Assembly: GCF_023330665.1 (NCBI RefSeq)
Contig: NZ_CP097127.1
Coordinates: forward strand, 2,356,001-2,420,000
Reading direction: 5' to 3'
Length of the DNA: 64,000 nt
From: Conexibacter sp. S30A1
GTDB taxonomy: Bacteria; Actinomycetota; Thermoleophilia; Solirubrobacterales; Solirubrobacteraceae
Below the pieces are notes generated by a model that worked only from the letters and a program-made list of their open reading frames with translations, ran no database searches and was not told the origin of the DNA. The translations under genes and the position numbers were made by a program. This document shows, one piece after another, positions 27,506-35,717 of the stretch (within the stretch, counting starts at the first letter, position 1; each line of letters starts with the position of its first letter).

Positions 27506-28776
27506 TCGATCGCGTCGAGCCGCGCGACGATCTCGCCCGCGTGACGGATGTAGGGCTCGAGGTCGAAGATCGCGTCCAGGTCGAGCCCCTCGCCGGCCGG
27601 GTCGGCGGCCAACAGGGTGCGCAGCGCCACGCGCGTGTCGAGCGCCTGCTGGGCGAGCCGCTGGACGACGCGGTAGGCGTCGTCCCGGCTGGCCCCGCCT
27701 GCCACCAGCGCCAGCAGCAACCGCTGCGAGAACAGGGCACCGTGCGTGAGGTCGATGTTCTCACGCATCCGCGCCTCGTCAACGACCAGCCCGCGGATCA
27801 CGCCGAGCATCCGCCGCTGCATGTGGTCAAGCAGGATCGTCGCGTCGGGCAGCATGATCCGCTCGACGCTCGAGTGCGAGATGTCGCGCTCGTGCCACAG
27901 TGCGACATCCTCGAGCGCCGCCTGTGCGTAGCCGCGCAGGAGGCGCGCGAGACCGCTGATCTGCTCGCTCTTGATCGGGTTGCGCTTGTGCGGCATCGCG
28001 CTCGAGCCCTTCTGGCCGGCTGTGAACGGTTCGCGCGCCTCGCTGACCTCGGTGCGCGCCAGGTGGCGGATCTCGACCGCCAGCCGCTCCAGGCCGGCAC
28101 CGGCCAGCGCGATCGCCTGCACGAGTTCGGCGTGGCGGTCGCGTGGAACGACCTGCGTGGAGACCGGCTCGACCTCGAGCCCGAGGCGGGCGAGCACGCG
28201 GCGCTCAAACTCGGGCGAGGTCGCCGAGTAGGTACCCACGGCGCCCGAGAGCGCGCCCACCGACGCCTGCGCGAACGCGCGCTCCAGCCGCTGCGCGTTG
28301 CGGTGCGCCTCAAAGGCGAAGCCCGCGAGCTTGATCCCGAAGCTCGTCGGCTCGGCATGGATCCCGTGCGTGCGCCCGACACAGAGCGTGTGCACGTGCC
28401 TGCGTGCGGCGGCGGCCAGCTCGGCCACCAGCGCGCGGGCGTCCGGCAACACGAGCTCTCCGACCGCCCTGAGCTGCAGCGCCAGGCCCGTGTCGAGCAC
28501 GTCCGAGGACGTCAGCCCGTAGTGAATCCAGCGCCCCGCCTCACCCGCCGAGGCAGCCAGCACGTCGACGAACGCGGCGGTGTCGTGGTCGGTCACACGC
28601 TCGCGTTCGTTGACGGCCTGCACCGTGAAGGTCGCCTGCCGGATCGCCTCAAGCTCCGCGGCCGTGGGTCCGTCCATCTCCTCGCAGGCCGCCACCTCGA
28701 CGCGGCGCAGCGCCTCGAAGCGGGCGTGCTCAGACCACAGCTCACCGATCTCCCTGCGCGTGTAACGGTCGATCAT
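27502..28776 (-). CDS. purB: Adenylosuccinate lyase
   Basis: This 424-residue enzyme of the fumarase/aspartase superfamily acts twice in purine synthesis, releasing fumarate from SAICAR and from adenylosuccinate. The superfamily signature GSSAMPHKRNPIKSE (catalytic loop) is intact. The N-terminus MIDRYTRREIGELWSEHARF and HYGLTSSDVLDTGLALQL are diagnostic of PurB. The length is normal. It is divergent from purK across 87 bp. Confidence 0.96.
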   Translation of the reverse strand: MIDRYTRREIGELWSEHARFEALRRVEVAACEEMDGPTAAELEAIRQATFTVQAVNERERVTDHDTAAFVDVLAASAGEAGRWIHYGLTSSDVLDTGLALQLRAVGELVLPDARALVAELAAAARRHVHTLCVGRTHGIHAEPTSFGIKLAGFAFEAHRNAQRLERAFAQASVGALSGAVGTYSATSPEFERRVLARLGLEVEPVSTQVVPRDRHAELVQAIALAGAGLERLAVEIRHLARTEVSEAREPFTAGQKGSSAMPHKRNPIKSEQISGLARLLRGYAQAALEDVALWHERDISHSSVERIMLPDATILLDHMQRRMLGVIRGLVVDEARMRENIDLTHGALFSQRLLLALVAGGASRDDAYRVVQRLAQQALDTRVALRTLLAADPAGEGLDLDAIFDLEPYIRHAGEIVARLDAID

Positions 28777-28863
28777 CCCGGCCCGAGTCTACGTCAGCGC
28801 AAGCGCTCTGAAGGGGCCGCGCCCAGCGGGGCGCGGCAACCCATCCGCTAGCTTCTGGCGGCG

Positions 28864-30027
28864 ATGCAGTCGAACCCCCACCCACCCGCGAACCGGCCGG
28901 TCGTGGGTTTGGTCGGCGCCGGCCAGCTCGCGCGGATGGGCTGGCAGGCGGCGATCTCACTCGACGTGGGGCTGCTGTGCCTGGGCGCCGCGGGGGACGC
29001 CGCCGCGCTGGCGGGGGCGCCGGTGATGGCGGGCTCGGCGCGTGACGGCGAGGCGCTCGCCGCGCTCGCGGGGCGCAGCGACGTGCTGAGCTTCGAGCAC
29101 GAGCTCGTCGACCTCGACGCGCTCGCGCGGCTGGAGGCCGAAGGCGTGCGGGTGCGGCCGGGCACGACGACGCTGCGCCTGGCGGTCGACAAGCTCCACC
29201 AGCGCCGCACGCTCGCTGAGATCGCGGACGTGCGGGTGCCGCCGTTTGCGCCGGTCGCCGCGCTGGACGACGTGCACACGTTCGCCGCGCAGCACGGCTG
29301 GCCACTGGTGCTCAAGGCACGCAGCGGCGGCTACGACGGCCGTGGCGTGTGGATGTGCGACGACGCCTCTGCCGCCACCCGCGCCCTTGCCGACGCCGCC
29401 GCGGCCGAGCTCGAGCTCTACGCCGAGCAGGCGGTGCGACTGGCCGGCGAGGCGGCCGTGCTGGTCGCGCGCTCGCCCTCCGGCGAGATCGCCGTCTACC
29501 CCCCGGTCGCCACCCACCAGCGCGACGGCATGTGCCGTTGGGTGACGCTGCCCGCCGGCCTGCCTGAGGCGCTCGAGCAACAGATCGACTCGCTGGCGCG
29601 GACGCTGGCGCGGGCGACTGCTCTTGAAGGGCTGATGGCCGTTGAGCTGTTCCTCGACCGCGACGGTGGGCTGCTCGTCAACGAGCTCGCGCTGCGCACG
29701 CACAACACCGGGCACCTGCACACCGAGGCAGCGGCCACCTCGCAGTTTGAGCAGCACCTGCGCGCGGTGCTCGACCTGCCGCTCGGTGAGACCGCTCCCG
29801 TCGTCGCGGCGGCGGCGATGGTCAACGTCGTCGGTCCCGCCGATGGCTCTGACCCAGCCACGCGCCTGGCGGGCGCGCTGGCCGTGCCGGGCGCGCACGT
29901 GCACCTCTACGGCAAGCTCGCGCGCCCCGGCCGCAAGCTCGGCCACGTGACCGTGTGCGGTCCAAGCCCACAGGCGGCGCTCAGCCTGGCGAAGCAGGCG
30001 GCTGATAGGCTCGAGGGCAATGGCTGA
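28864..30027 (+). CDS. purK: N5-carboxyaminoimidazole ribonucleotide synthase
   Basis: This 387-residue ATP-grasp enzyme converts AIR, bicarbonate and ATP to N5-CAIR. The N-terminus [17 protein letters not shown] and the [11 protein letters not shown] segment are typical of PurK. The ATP-grasp core shows [16 protein letters not shown], and the product-site region ends in [17 protein letters not shown] (PurK normally has NEIAPRPHNSGH), so a few usual residues are changed. It overlaps the start of purE by 8 bases, and together they perform the two-step carboxylation of AIR. Confidence 0.95.
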   Translation: MQSNPHPPANRPVVGLVGAGQLARMGWQAAISLDVGLLCLGAAGDAAALAGAPVMAGSARDGEALAALAGRSDVLSFEHELVDLDALARLEAEGVRVRPGTTTLRLAVDKLHQRRTLAEIADVRVPPFAPVAALDDVHTFAAQHGWPLVLKARSGGYDGRGVWMCDDASAATRALADAAAAELELYAEQAVRLAGEAAVLVARSPSGEIAVYPPVATHQRDGMCRWVTLPAGLPEALEQQIDSLARTLARATALEGLMAVELFLDRDGGLLVNELALRTHNTGHLHTEAAATSQFEQHLRAVLDLPLGETAPVVAAAAMVNVVGPADGSDPATRLAGALAVPGAHVHLYGKLARPGRKLGHVTVCGPSPQAALSLAKQAADRLEGNG

Positions 30028-30532
30028 CCCGATCGCCGGGGTGGTGATGGGCTCTGACAGCGACCTGCCGGTGATGGGCCAGGCCGCAGAGGTGCTGGCC
30101 GAGCTCGGCGTCGCGTGCGAGACGCGGGTGGTTTCCGCACACCGCACGCCCGTGGAGATGCTCGCCTACGGCCAGCAGGCACGCGAGCGCGGGCTGCGCG
30201 TGATCATCGCCGGCGCGGGCGGCGCCGCGCACCTGCCGGGGATGCTGGCGGCGGTCACAACGCTGCCGGTGATCGGCGTGCCGGTGGCGCTGCGCCACCT
30301 CGACGGGCTGGACAGCCTGCTCTCGATCGTGCAGATGCCCAGGGGCGTGCCGGTCGCGACGGTGGCGATTGACGGCGCGCGCAACGCCGGCCTTTTGGCC
30401 GCGCGGATCCTGGCGCTCTCAGACCCGGCGCTCGACGAGCGGCTGGAGGCCCTGCGCGAGGCGCAGGCGCAGGGCGCGCGCGAGGCTGACGCGCGCGTGC
30501 GCGAGGCTGACGCGCGCGTGCGCGAGCGCTGA
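30020..30532 (+). CDS. purE: N5-CAIR mutase (PurE class I) with repeat-bearing tail
   Basis: This 170-residue protein rearranges N5-CAIR to CAIR. The conserved [12 protein letters not shown] start, the SAHRTP motif with the catalytic histidine, and [11 protein letters not shown] are intact. The last 20 residues are an Arg/Ala/Glu-rich tail made of two copies of READARV, encoded by a 21-nt tandem repeat (30478-30519). This extends the protein past the usual end of about 150-160 residues. The tail is likely a helical appendage of no catalytic importance. Confidence 0.95.
   Translation: MADPIAGVVMGSDSDLPVMGQAAEVLAELGVACETRVVSAHRTPVEMLAYGQQARERGLRVIIAGAGGAAHLPGMLAAVTTLPVIGVPVALRHLDGLDSLLSIVQMPRGVPVATVAIDGARNAGLLAARILALSDPALDERLEALREAQAQGAREADARVREADARVRER
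30478..30527 (+). repeat. 21-nt tandem repeat in the 3' end of purE
   Basis: Two exact 21-nt units (30478-30498 and 30499-30519) and a partial third are present, in frame, encoding READARV twice. Unit length is a multiple of three, so copy-number changes would not shift the frame. Confidence 0.85.
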
Positions 30533-30570
30533 CAGGGAGCCGGTCGGCATCCGCGTGGTAAACGATGTGT

Positions 30571-30608
30571 GAACACGTTCAATCCGGACGTCCGGATTGA
30601 GTGTGTTA
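30571..30608. promoter_or_regulatory. Large palindrome after purE
   Basis: The 22 bases 30579-30600 are a perfect palindrome (half-site TCAATCCGGAC). The symmetry extends imperfectly into both flanks through GAACAC on the left and GTGTTA on the right, about 38 bp in all. TCCGGA/TTATCCG motifs recur just downstream (30608-30645). It could end purE transcription or be the operator of a dimeric regulator. The symmetric, loop-less form favours protein binding over a terminator. The remaining bases to 30747 show no gene. Confidence 0.6.
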
Positions 30609-30747
30609 TCCGGACCCGCTGGTTATCCGAACTGTCCGGCGCCATGCGGTATCGCTGCTGAAGAATCCGGCAGCGGGGTCGGCATAACCCGCCGGGTGAT
30701 GATCCAGATCGGCATCGGGTGTGGCGCGCAACTGAGGCGCTGCGCGG

Positions 30748-31158
30748 TCACGTATCGAGCTGGTCTAAGAATTGGCGTGGGGTGAGGACCGGCGGGTGCG
30801 GGTCGGCGAGATCGAGAAGGTGTCGGTCGCCAGAGACCAGGTAGTCCGCTCGCGCGACGCGGGCAAGCGCGATCAGGTAGTCGTCATCGGGATCTGGGGA
30901 GACGCTGGGCGGGTCGGGCGGATCGGTGACGATGATGGCATCGGCGGCGAGTCCGTCGATGAAGGCGACCGCGGTTGCGGTGGTGATGAACCGCCGGAAC
31001 TTCGGGCGGGCGAGGACGTCCGCGAGTTCATCGAGCACAGAGGGGCTGACGATCAGCTCGAAGCGTTCGTTGGTCCATGCGGTGAGGATCTGCCGAGGTG
31101 GGCCGGCCGGCGAGATCGCGGCCGACACCAGCACGTTGGGGTCCAGCACGGCGCGCAC
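30748..31158 (-). CDS. PIN-domain toxin-like RNase
   Basis: This 136-residue PIN-fold protein has acidic metal-binding positions: D6 in VLDPNVLVSA, a glutamate in SVLDELADVL, DPDDDYLIALA and SGDRHLL. This matches the putative-toxin PIN subfamily (PF13470-like) of VapC-type endoribonucleases, which cut RNA when freed from the antitoxin. It lies 6 bp after a Phd-like antitoxin gene on the same strand, the usual antitoxin-toxin order. It is the first gene of the accessory block between purE and purD. Confidence 0.82.
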   Translation of the reverse strand: MRAVLDPNVLVSAAISPAGPPRQILTAWTNERFELIVSPSVLDELADVLARPKFRRFITTATAVAFIDGLAADAIIVTDPPDPPSVSPDPDDDYLIALARVARADYLVSGDRHLLDLADPHPPVLTPRQFLDQLDT

Positions 31159-31164
31159 GCGCCG

Positions 31165-31479
31165 TTATCGACGCGCGGGCGGACGTCGTTCGCGGCGCAT
31201 CGCGTGCAGCTCGCTGTTGGCGAGCTTCATCGCCTCGTCGGCATCGAGCGTGTCAGTGGTCTCGCGCGCTTGCTGTTCGAGCGCGGCGGCGACGCGCTCG
31301 CGGCCGCCGGCGAGTTTGAGGTAGCGCTCGTAGGAGATCACGACCGCCTCGGGGCGTCGGCGGGCGCCGATCACGACCGGTTCGGCGTCAGCGCCGGCCT
31401 GGCGGAACCGCTCGAGCAGCGCGGGTAGTTGCGCGCGCGCTTCGCGGGTGGCGAGCACGTGGTGCGGTTTGCGTTCCAC
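31165..31479 (-). CDS. Phd/YefM-like antitoxin
   Basis: This 104-residue protein has an N-terminal half (ATREARAQLPALLERFRQAG, then PEAVVISYERYLKL) that resembles Phd/YefM antitoxins, which bind their own promoter. The C-terminal half is charged and probably covers the toxin. The start is a GTG at 31479. Directly upstream is an 8-bp palindrome GTGTACAC (31501-31508), a possible autoregulatory operator. The pairing with a PIN toxin 6 bp downstream supports the call. Confidence 0.75.
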   Translation of the reverse strand: MERKPHHVLATREARAQLPALLERFRQAGADAEPVVIGARRRPEAVVISYERYLKLAGGRERVAAALEQQARETTDTLDADEAMKLANSELHAMRRERRPPARR

Positions 31480-31500
31480 CCCGAGAATGGTAGCACGAAC

Positions 31501-31508
31501 GTGTACAC
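31501..31508. promoter_or_regulatory. Short palindrome upstream of the toxin-antitoxin pair
   Basis: GTGTACAC is a perfect 8-bp palindrome about 22 bases before the antitoxin start, within an AT-richer patch that also holds CATATG. Antitoxins of this family commonly repress at such sites; the assignment is positional. Confidence 0.35.
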
Positions 31509-31516
31509 ATATGCGG

Positions 31517-31768
31517 TCACATCCAGCGCGCCCAGCGACGGTAGGCCTCGATCCATTCCCACCCGTCCGGCGCCGGGTCGGGGATGGGCAGGTCCCGGAT
31601 CGGGATCGTCTGCCGATGCCCGTCGCGTGTGCAGATCGCGAGGTGCTCCTCGATCGTCGTGAACAGGCCGGTGACCTGTTCTGAGTCGTTGTAGCAGTCG
31701 ACGGTCGCCTGCTCGATCAGCTCATCGAGCTCGAAGGTGCTGATCGTGGGTCGTGCTTGGCGGGGCAT
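31517..31768 (-). CDS. Short conserved protein of unknown function, apparently internally shortened
   Basis: This 83-residue protein has recognisable blocks DELIEQATVDCYNDSEQVTG and IPIRDLPIPDP, ending in EWIEAYRRWA. From memory these match the two ends of a widespread uncharacterised family whose members carry about 25 further residues between the TIEEHL and the later CTRDGHRQ segments. Here the two are joined directly, so an in-frame deletion is suspected. The ATG at 31768 is preferred over an upstream start because the typical sequence begins right after it. Its start lies 2 bp after the stop of the 256-residue gene, so they form an operon. Confidence 0.55.
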   Translation of the reverse strand: MPRQARPTISTFELDELIEQATVDCYNDSEQVTGLFTTIEEHLAICTRDGHRQTIPIRDLPIPDPAPDGWEWIEAYRRWARWM

Positions 31769-31770
31769 GG

Positions 31771-32541
31771 TCAGAGCAGTGTCGCCTGCGTGGGCTGGGT
31801 CGCTGCCGTCCACTTGCGGACGGTCGCGTTGGTGTCATCGCGCGCGCGGCGACGAGCGACGTCGGGGCCGTCGAGCTCGCAGAGCAGGTCAAGCGCCGCG
31901 AGCCGCGCACCGGACTGCCCGCCGGCCAGGCCGCGGGCGAGGAGCGCTCGCTGCTGTGGCTCGTCGAGAACGCCTGCGGCGTCGAGCAGGCCATGGATCG
32001 CGGCGTCACGGTGGCGGGGCTGGAACCGTTCGGCGGTGCTGAGCAGCTCAGCGAGCCGCTCCGGGCGCGCATGGAGCGCTTGGCGTGCCGCCCAGCGACG
32101 TAGCGGCGGCTCGGGCCGGATGCGGTGCTGTGCCGGCGTGTCTTCGGTCACGGTGTAGGTGCGGCCGGTCCCGTCGCGCAGGTCGATTGCGAGCCATTGC
32201 GGGGAGGCCCACGCCAGTGGGTAGGAGATCACGTGGTCGTTGGCGAGGAACGCGTCGGTCAGCTCGTCGAGCTCGGTGCCGTCGAGTAGGCCGCTGTCGT
32301 GAATGGCAGCGATCAGCTTCGCGGTGACCCGGTCCCACCGCCGACAGGTGCACACCAGCAGGACGGCTAGCGTGAACGGCAGCTCGCCGGTGCCGTGCAC
32401 GCGGGTGAGCAGCTCGACCGCCTCGGCGTGCCGGGTGCTGCAACCCCAACCGCCCGGGTTGCCGAGCAGCAGCCGGCACAGCTCATCGGCGTCGTCGATC
32501 GCGACGAGCTGTTCGACCGCCTCCTGATCGATTCTCAGCAT
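31771..32541 (-). CDS. Protein of unknown function (256 aa)
   Basis: No family is recognised. The protein is rich in Leu and Ala helices (LAELLSTAERFQPRHRDAAI, then LLDAAGVLDEPQQRALLARG), which suggests an all-helical, perhaps HEAT-like solenoid in the second half. Codon use is high-GC like the chromosome, and the start ATG is well placed. It is followed at 2 bp by the short 83-residue gene and belongs to the accessory block. No signal peptide or membrane segment is seen. Confidence 0.6.
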   Translation of the reverse strand: MLRIDQEAVEQLVAIDDADELCRLLLGNPGGWGCSTRHAEAVELLTRVHGTGELPFTLAVLLVCTCRRWDRVTAKLIAAIHDSGLLDGTELDELTDAFLANDHVISYPLAWASPQWLAIDLRDGTGRTYTVTEDTPAQHRIRPEPPLRRWAARQALHARPERLAELLSTAERFQPRHRDAAIHGLLDAAGVLDEPQQRALLARGLAGGQSGARLAALDLLCELDGPDVARRRARDDTNATVRKWTAATQPTQATLL

Positions 32542-32618
32542 CGACCGGGCAGCGTAGGCGCCTCGGCGGACATCGAGCCGCCGGACCGTCAGCGCGCGGG
32601 GATAGATTTCTGGTCGCG

Positions 32619-33314
32619 ATGGCGGACACGGTGACGATCGATCAGGCGCTCGACGCGTTCCTTGGCGACCAGCGCGCGCGGCTGTCGGATCGCACGTATC
32701 GCAACTACGAGGACGTGATCCGGCTGCTGCGCGACAGCCTGAACACGTATGCGTATTCGTCGCTCGACGCGCGCGACTCGAAGCGGTGGCAGAAGGCGTT
32801 CGACGCCGGGGACGAGGAGGCGTTCTGCCATCTGTTCGGGCCCCAGGAGATCCCGCCGCACCTCGGCGAGTTCCTCGGCTATTTCATGGTCCGCAAGGTG
32901 ATCGCCGGCCAGGAGCTGCTCAAGGCCGCGGGAACGGTCACCGCCAAGCTCGCCCGCTGGCTCGAGCAGCAGGCGTATATCGAGAGCGACGCGGCCGAGG
33001 TCGCCGTCGACCGCGCGCGCGACAGCGCGCGCGAGCTTCCCGCAGCAGACCGCCTCACCGACCTGCTCGTCGAGGTCACGATGAAAGCGCCGGACATCGA
33101 TGTTGACGATGTCGGCGAGGAGGACTGGGTAGAGGATCAGCTCATGATCGACCAGGTCGAAGTCGGGAAGATCTGGTTCGAGGGCGGGATCGGCCCGATC
33201 CAGGTTCCCAAGCGCGCGAGCGAGCTCGCCCAGCCGGGGTGGATGGTGTTCATCGTCGCCGCGCGCGTGCGCAAGCGCTGGCATCTGCTCGAGGTCGGCA
33301 CCGTCTACCCCTGA
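32619..33314 (+). CDS. Conserved protein with integrase-core-like N-terminus (unknown function)
   Basis: This is a 231-residue protein. The first 45 residues (ALDAFLGDQRARLSDRTYRN) resemble the SAM-like core-binding fold of tyrosine recombinases, but no catalytic recombinase domain follows. The middle (HLGEFLGYFMVRKVIAGQEL, AKLARWLEQQAYIE) looks like a conserved family seen in various bacteria and archaea; the last 60 residues are probably beta-rich. It is divergent from the 256-residue gene and just upstream of the transposase remnant. A hairpin (33311-33332) overlaps its stop codon. Confidence 0.65.
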   Translation: MADTVTIDQALDAFLGDQRARLSDRTYRNYEDVIRLLRDSLNTYAYSSLDARDSKRWQKAFDAGDEEAFCHLFGPQEIPPHLGEFLGYFMVRKVIAGQELLKAAGTVTAKLARWLEQQAYIESDAAEVAVDRARDSARELPAADRLTDLLVEVTMKAPDIDVDDVGEEDWVEDQLMIDQVEVGKIWFEGGIGPIQVPKRASELAQPGWMVFIVAARVRKRWHLLEVGTVYP

Positions 33315-33332
33315 CCGCTCGGGTGCGGTCAG
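33311..33332 (+). terminator. Hairpin at the stop of the 231-aa gene
   Basis: CTGACCGC and GCGGTCAG form a perfect 8-bp stem with a 6-base loop, including the TGA of the upstream gene. It may serve as a terminator or mark the edge of the transposase remnant that starts here. Confidence 0.45.
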
Positions 33333-34150
33333 AGCGATTCGAGGAACCGCAGCAGCGGATCGGGTGGCCGGTAGCGGCCGGGCTTGCTGCACGGGTTGTT
33401 GTCTATTACGTGTTGGCGTTGGCGTTGTTTCCCGACTGTTCCGATGGGGAGGTGATGCGCCAGCTGGTTGAGGGGCTGGCGTGGGAGACGGGGCGGGAGC
33501 GCTCTTGGAGGGTGCCACCGAAGATGGCGATCTCCAAGGCCCTGACACGGCTTGGCGGGGGCCCAAGTCGTTGTCCCACACGGCGTGCGTGCCGGTCGCC
33601 CTGCCACGCGAAGAGACCATCCCTGACGGCTCCTTCTACCAATGTCAGCACCGATCACCACGGCCGCGAGCGTGCTGATGCCATCCAGGTCCGCGTAAGC
33701 GAGTACCAGCTCAATGACGGCGTCCTGACCGGCGAAGAGCAGCAGCGCTACCGGCTGATCACAACGCTCCTTGACGCTGACAACGCGCCAGCCACGGACC
33801 TGGCCGCGCTCTACCCCGAGCGCTGGACGCTCGAGTCAGCTCTTGACGAGATCAAAACCCATCAGCGCGGCCCCAGAGTCGTGTTGCGCTCCAAGTCCCC
33901 CGACGGCGTCTACCAGGAAGCCTGGGGACACCTCCCGACCCATTACGCGATCCGCCGGCTCATGCACGACGCCGCACTCCAAGCCGACCCGATCCCGCAC
34001 CGATTGTCGTTCATACGCAGCATCCGCGCCGTCCGCCGCTTCACCCGCACCCAGCCAGGCCTTCTCCCCCCGCAACAGCAGCCAGACTCACCAGCGAGCC
34101 GCCGCTGAGATCATCGCAGGGCCGCTCCCGCCACAGCGCCCGGCGCACAG
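33314..34150 (+). pseudogene. Decayed IS4-family transposase
   Basis: Blocks of an IS4-type DDE transposase appear in order but with deletions and frame changes. RVRSERFEEPQQRIG (near 33320) is followed directly by VVYYVLALALFPDCSDGEVM, missing the usual roughly 30 residues between. After LTRLGGGP (about 33560) the central catalytic part, including the first two aspartates, is gone. A short out-of-frame piece (ETIPDGSFYQCQH) follows. The C-terminal part then resumes with RYRLITTLLD, YPERWTLESALDEIKTH (third acidic residue) and ARRLMHDAALQA-like sequence. Near 34070 the frame shifts again, and AAEIIAGPLPP continues in another frame. It cannot encode an active enzyme. Nothing else is recognisable to 34279. 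Confidence 0.8.
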
Positions 34151-34279
34151 CTCCTGCGTGCTGGCAAACAACGTCCCCAGACCCTCGCCGTGCGGCAGGC
34201 TGCCGGTGTGCCGTGCCCCTGGCTGGCCGAAGACGCAATCACGATCTCCGCCGCCTACGTTTACGGTGTTGTGGCCAGG

Positions 34280-35623
34280 CTACGCAGCGCCTTCAACGCC
34301 GGCCCCGATGTCCCGGCGCATCTGCCGGCCGGGGAACGTGATCAGCTCGGCGGCGGCGTAGGCGGCCGCGCGAGCAGCATCGAGGTTCGCGCCGAGCGCG
34401 GTGACGCTGAGCACGCGCCCGCCGGCCGTGACGATGCGCCCCAGCTCGTCGGTGGCCGTGCCCGCGTGGGTCACCGCCACGGCGTCGCCGGCAGCGGCGA
34501 CGCCCATGGCGACCGCGGCGTCCAGCCCCTCGATCAGATCGCCGCTCGAGGAGCTCTCCGGGTAGCCGGCGCTCGCGAGCACCACGGTCACCGCGCGCCG
34601 CTCGTCCCAGTCGAGCACCACGCCGTCAAGTCCGCCGCCACCGGGCGCCGCCGCGCGCAGCAGCGACAGCAGGTCGCTGCGCAGCCGCGGCAGGATCGCC
34701 TGCGTCTCCGGGTCACCGAAGCGCGCGTTGAACTCGAGCACCCTGGGCCCCGAGTCGGTCAACATCAACCCGGCATAGAGCACGCCGTGAAAGACGATGC
34801 CGCGGCGAGCGAGCTCATCCATCACCGGCTGGTGGACCGTCTCACACAGCGCTTGCGCCGCGCGCTCGTCGATCCCGGGGACCGGCGAGTAGGCGCCCAT
34901 GCCGCCCGTGTTGGGGCCGCGGTCACCGTCGAGGATCCGCTTGTAATCCTGCGCCGAGGCGAGCGGCAGCGCGCGGACACCGTCGCAGATCGCAAGCAAC
35001 GAGACCTCGCGGCCGGAGAGGAACTCCTCGACCACGACCCGCTCGGTGCCGAAGCGATGCTCGACCAGCAGCTCATGCAGGGCGGCGCGGGCCTCATCCT
35101 CGCTGCGCGCGATGATCACGCCCTTACCCGCGGCCAGCCCGTCGGCCTTGATCACAGCCGGGTAGCGACCGCCCTGGATCGCGTCGATGGCCGCCAGCCC
35201 ATCAGCGACCGTGGCGACCACGCGGTAGGCGGCGCTCGGCACCCCTGCAGCCTCCATCACCTCCTTGCAGAAGGCCTTTGAACCCTCCAGCCGAGCGCCG
35301 TCGGCGGTCGGGCCGAAGCAGGCGATGCCAGCCTGCGCCAGCGCGTCAGCCAGCCCAGCCACCAGCGGCGCCTCGGGTCCGACCACCACCAGGTCCACAC
35401 GCTCGGTGACCGCGGCGGCCACCAGCCCTGAAACGTCATCGCCTGAAACCGGCAAAAGACGCGCCAGCGCGGCGATACCCGGGTTGCCCGGCGCGCACAA
35501 CAGTTCGGGAGCAGCCGGCGACCGCGCCAGTGCGTGCAGGATCGCGTGCTCGCGGGCACCCGAGCCGACCACCAGCACCCTTGGCGCGTTTGCGTTTGTG
35601 CCCGCCGGCGCAGTGCTCGACAC
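34280..35623 (-). CDS. purD: Phosphoribosylamine-glycine ligase
   Basis: This 447-residue ATP-grasp enzyme joins glycine to phosphoribosylamine. The N-terminus [58 protein letters not shown] and [11 protein letters not shown] are all classic PurD. The C-terminus ends in MRRDIG as usual. The open frame continues past the glgC start, but the GTG at 35623 puts the first conserved residues about 15 codons in and leaves a 94-bp divergent gap to glgC. It faces purE across the accessory block. Confidence 0.94.
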   Translation of the reverse strand: MSSTAPAGTNANAPRVLVVGSGAREHAILHALARSPAAPELLCAPGNPGIAALARLLPVSGDDVSGLVAAAVTERVDLVVVGPEAPLVAGLADALAQAGIACFGPTADGARLEGSKAFCKEVMEAAGVPSAAYRVVATVADGLAAIDAIQGGRYPAVIKADGLAAGKGVIIARSEDEARAALHELLVEHRFGTERVVVEEFLSGREVSLLAICDGVRALPLASAQDYKRILDGDRGPNTGGMGAYSPVPGIDERAAQALCETVHQPVMDELARRGIVFHGVLYAGLMLTDSGPRVLEFNARFGDPETQAILPRLRSDLLSLLRAAAPGGGGLDGVVLDWDERRAVTVVLASAGYPESSSSGDLIEGLDAAVAMGVAAAGDAVAVTHAGTATDELGRIVTAGGRVLSVTALGANLDAARAAAYAAAELITFPGRQMRRDIGAGVEGAA

Positions 35624-35717
35624 GGTCGCTGACTTTAACGAGCTGACCAGCGCCGCGGAGGGCGCCGCGCGGCTCAGGCTTGCAAAGGACCCCGCCCACC
35701 GCAGAGAATGGTGAGCC

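Noticed and set aside
27541..28851. 436-aa open frame opposite purB
   Set aside because: It is a mirror of purB; PurB motifs are clear on the minus strand.
30597..30785. 62-aa open frame right after the palindrome
   Set aside because: No ribosome-binding site, runs into the PIN gene on the other strand, and mixed composition; treated as non-coding.
32619..33314. Tyrosine recombinase (integrase)
   Set aside because: Only the N-terminal core-binding-like segment is present; the catalytic R...H-x-x-R...Y domain is absent.
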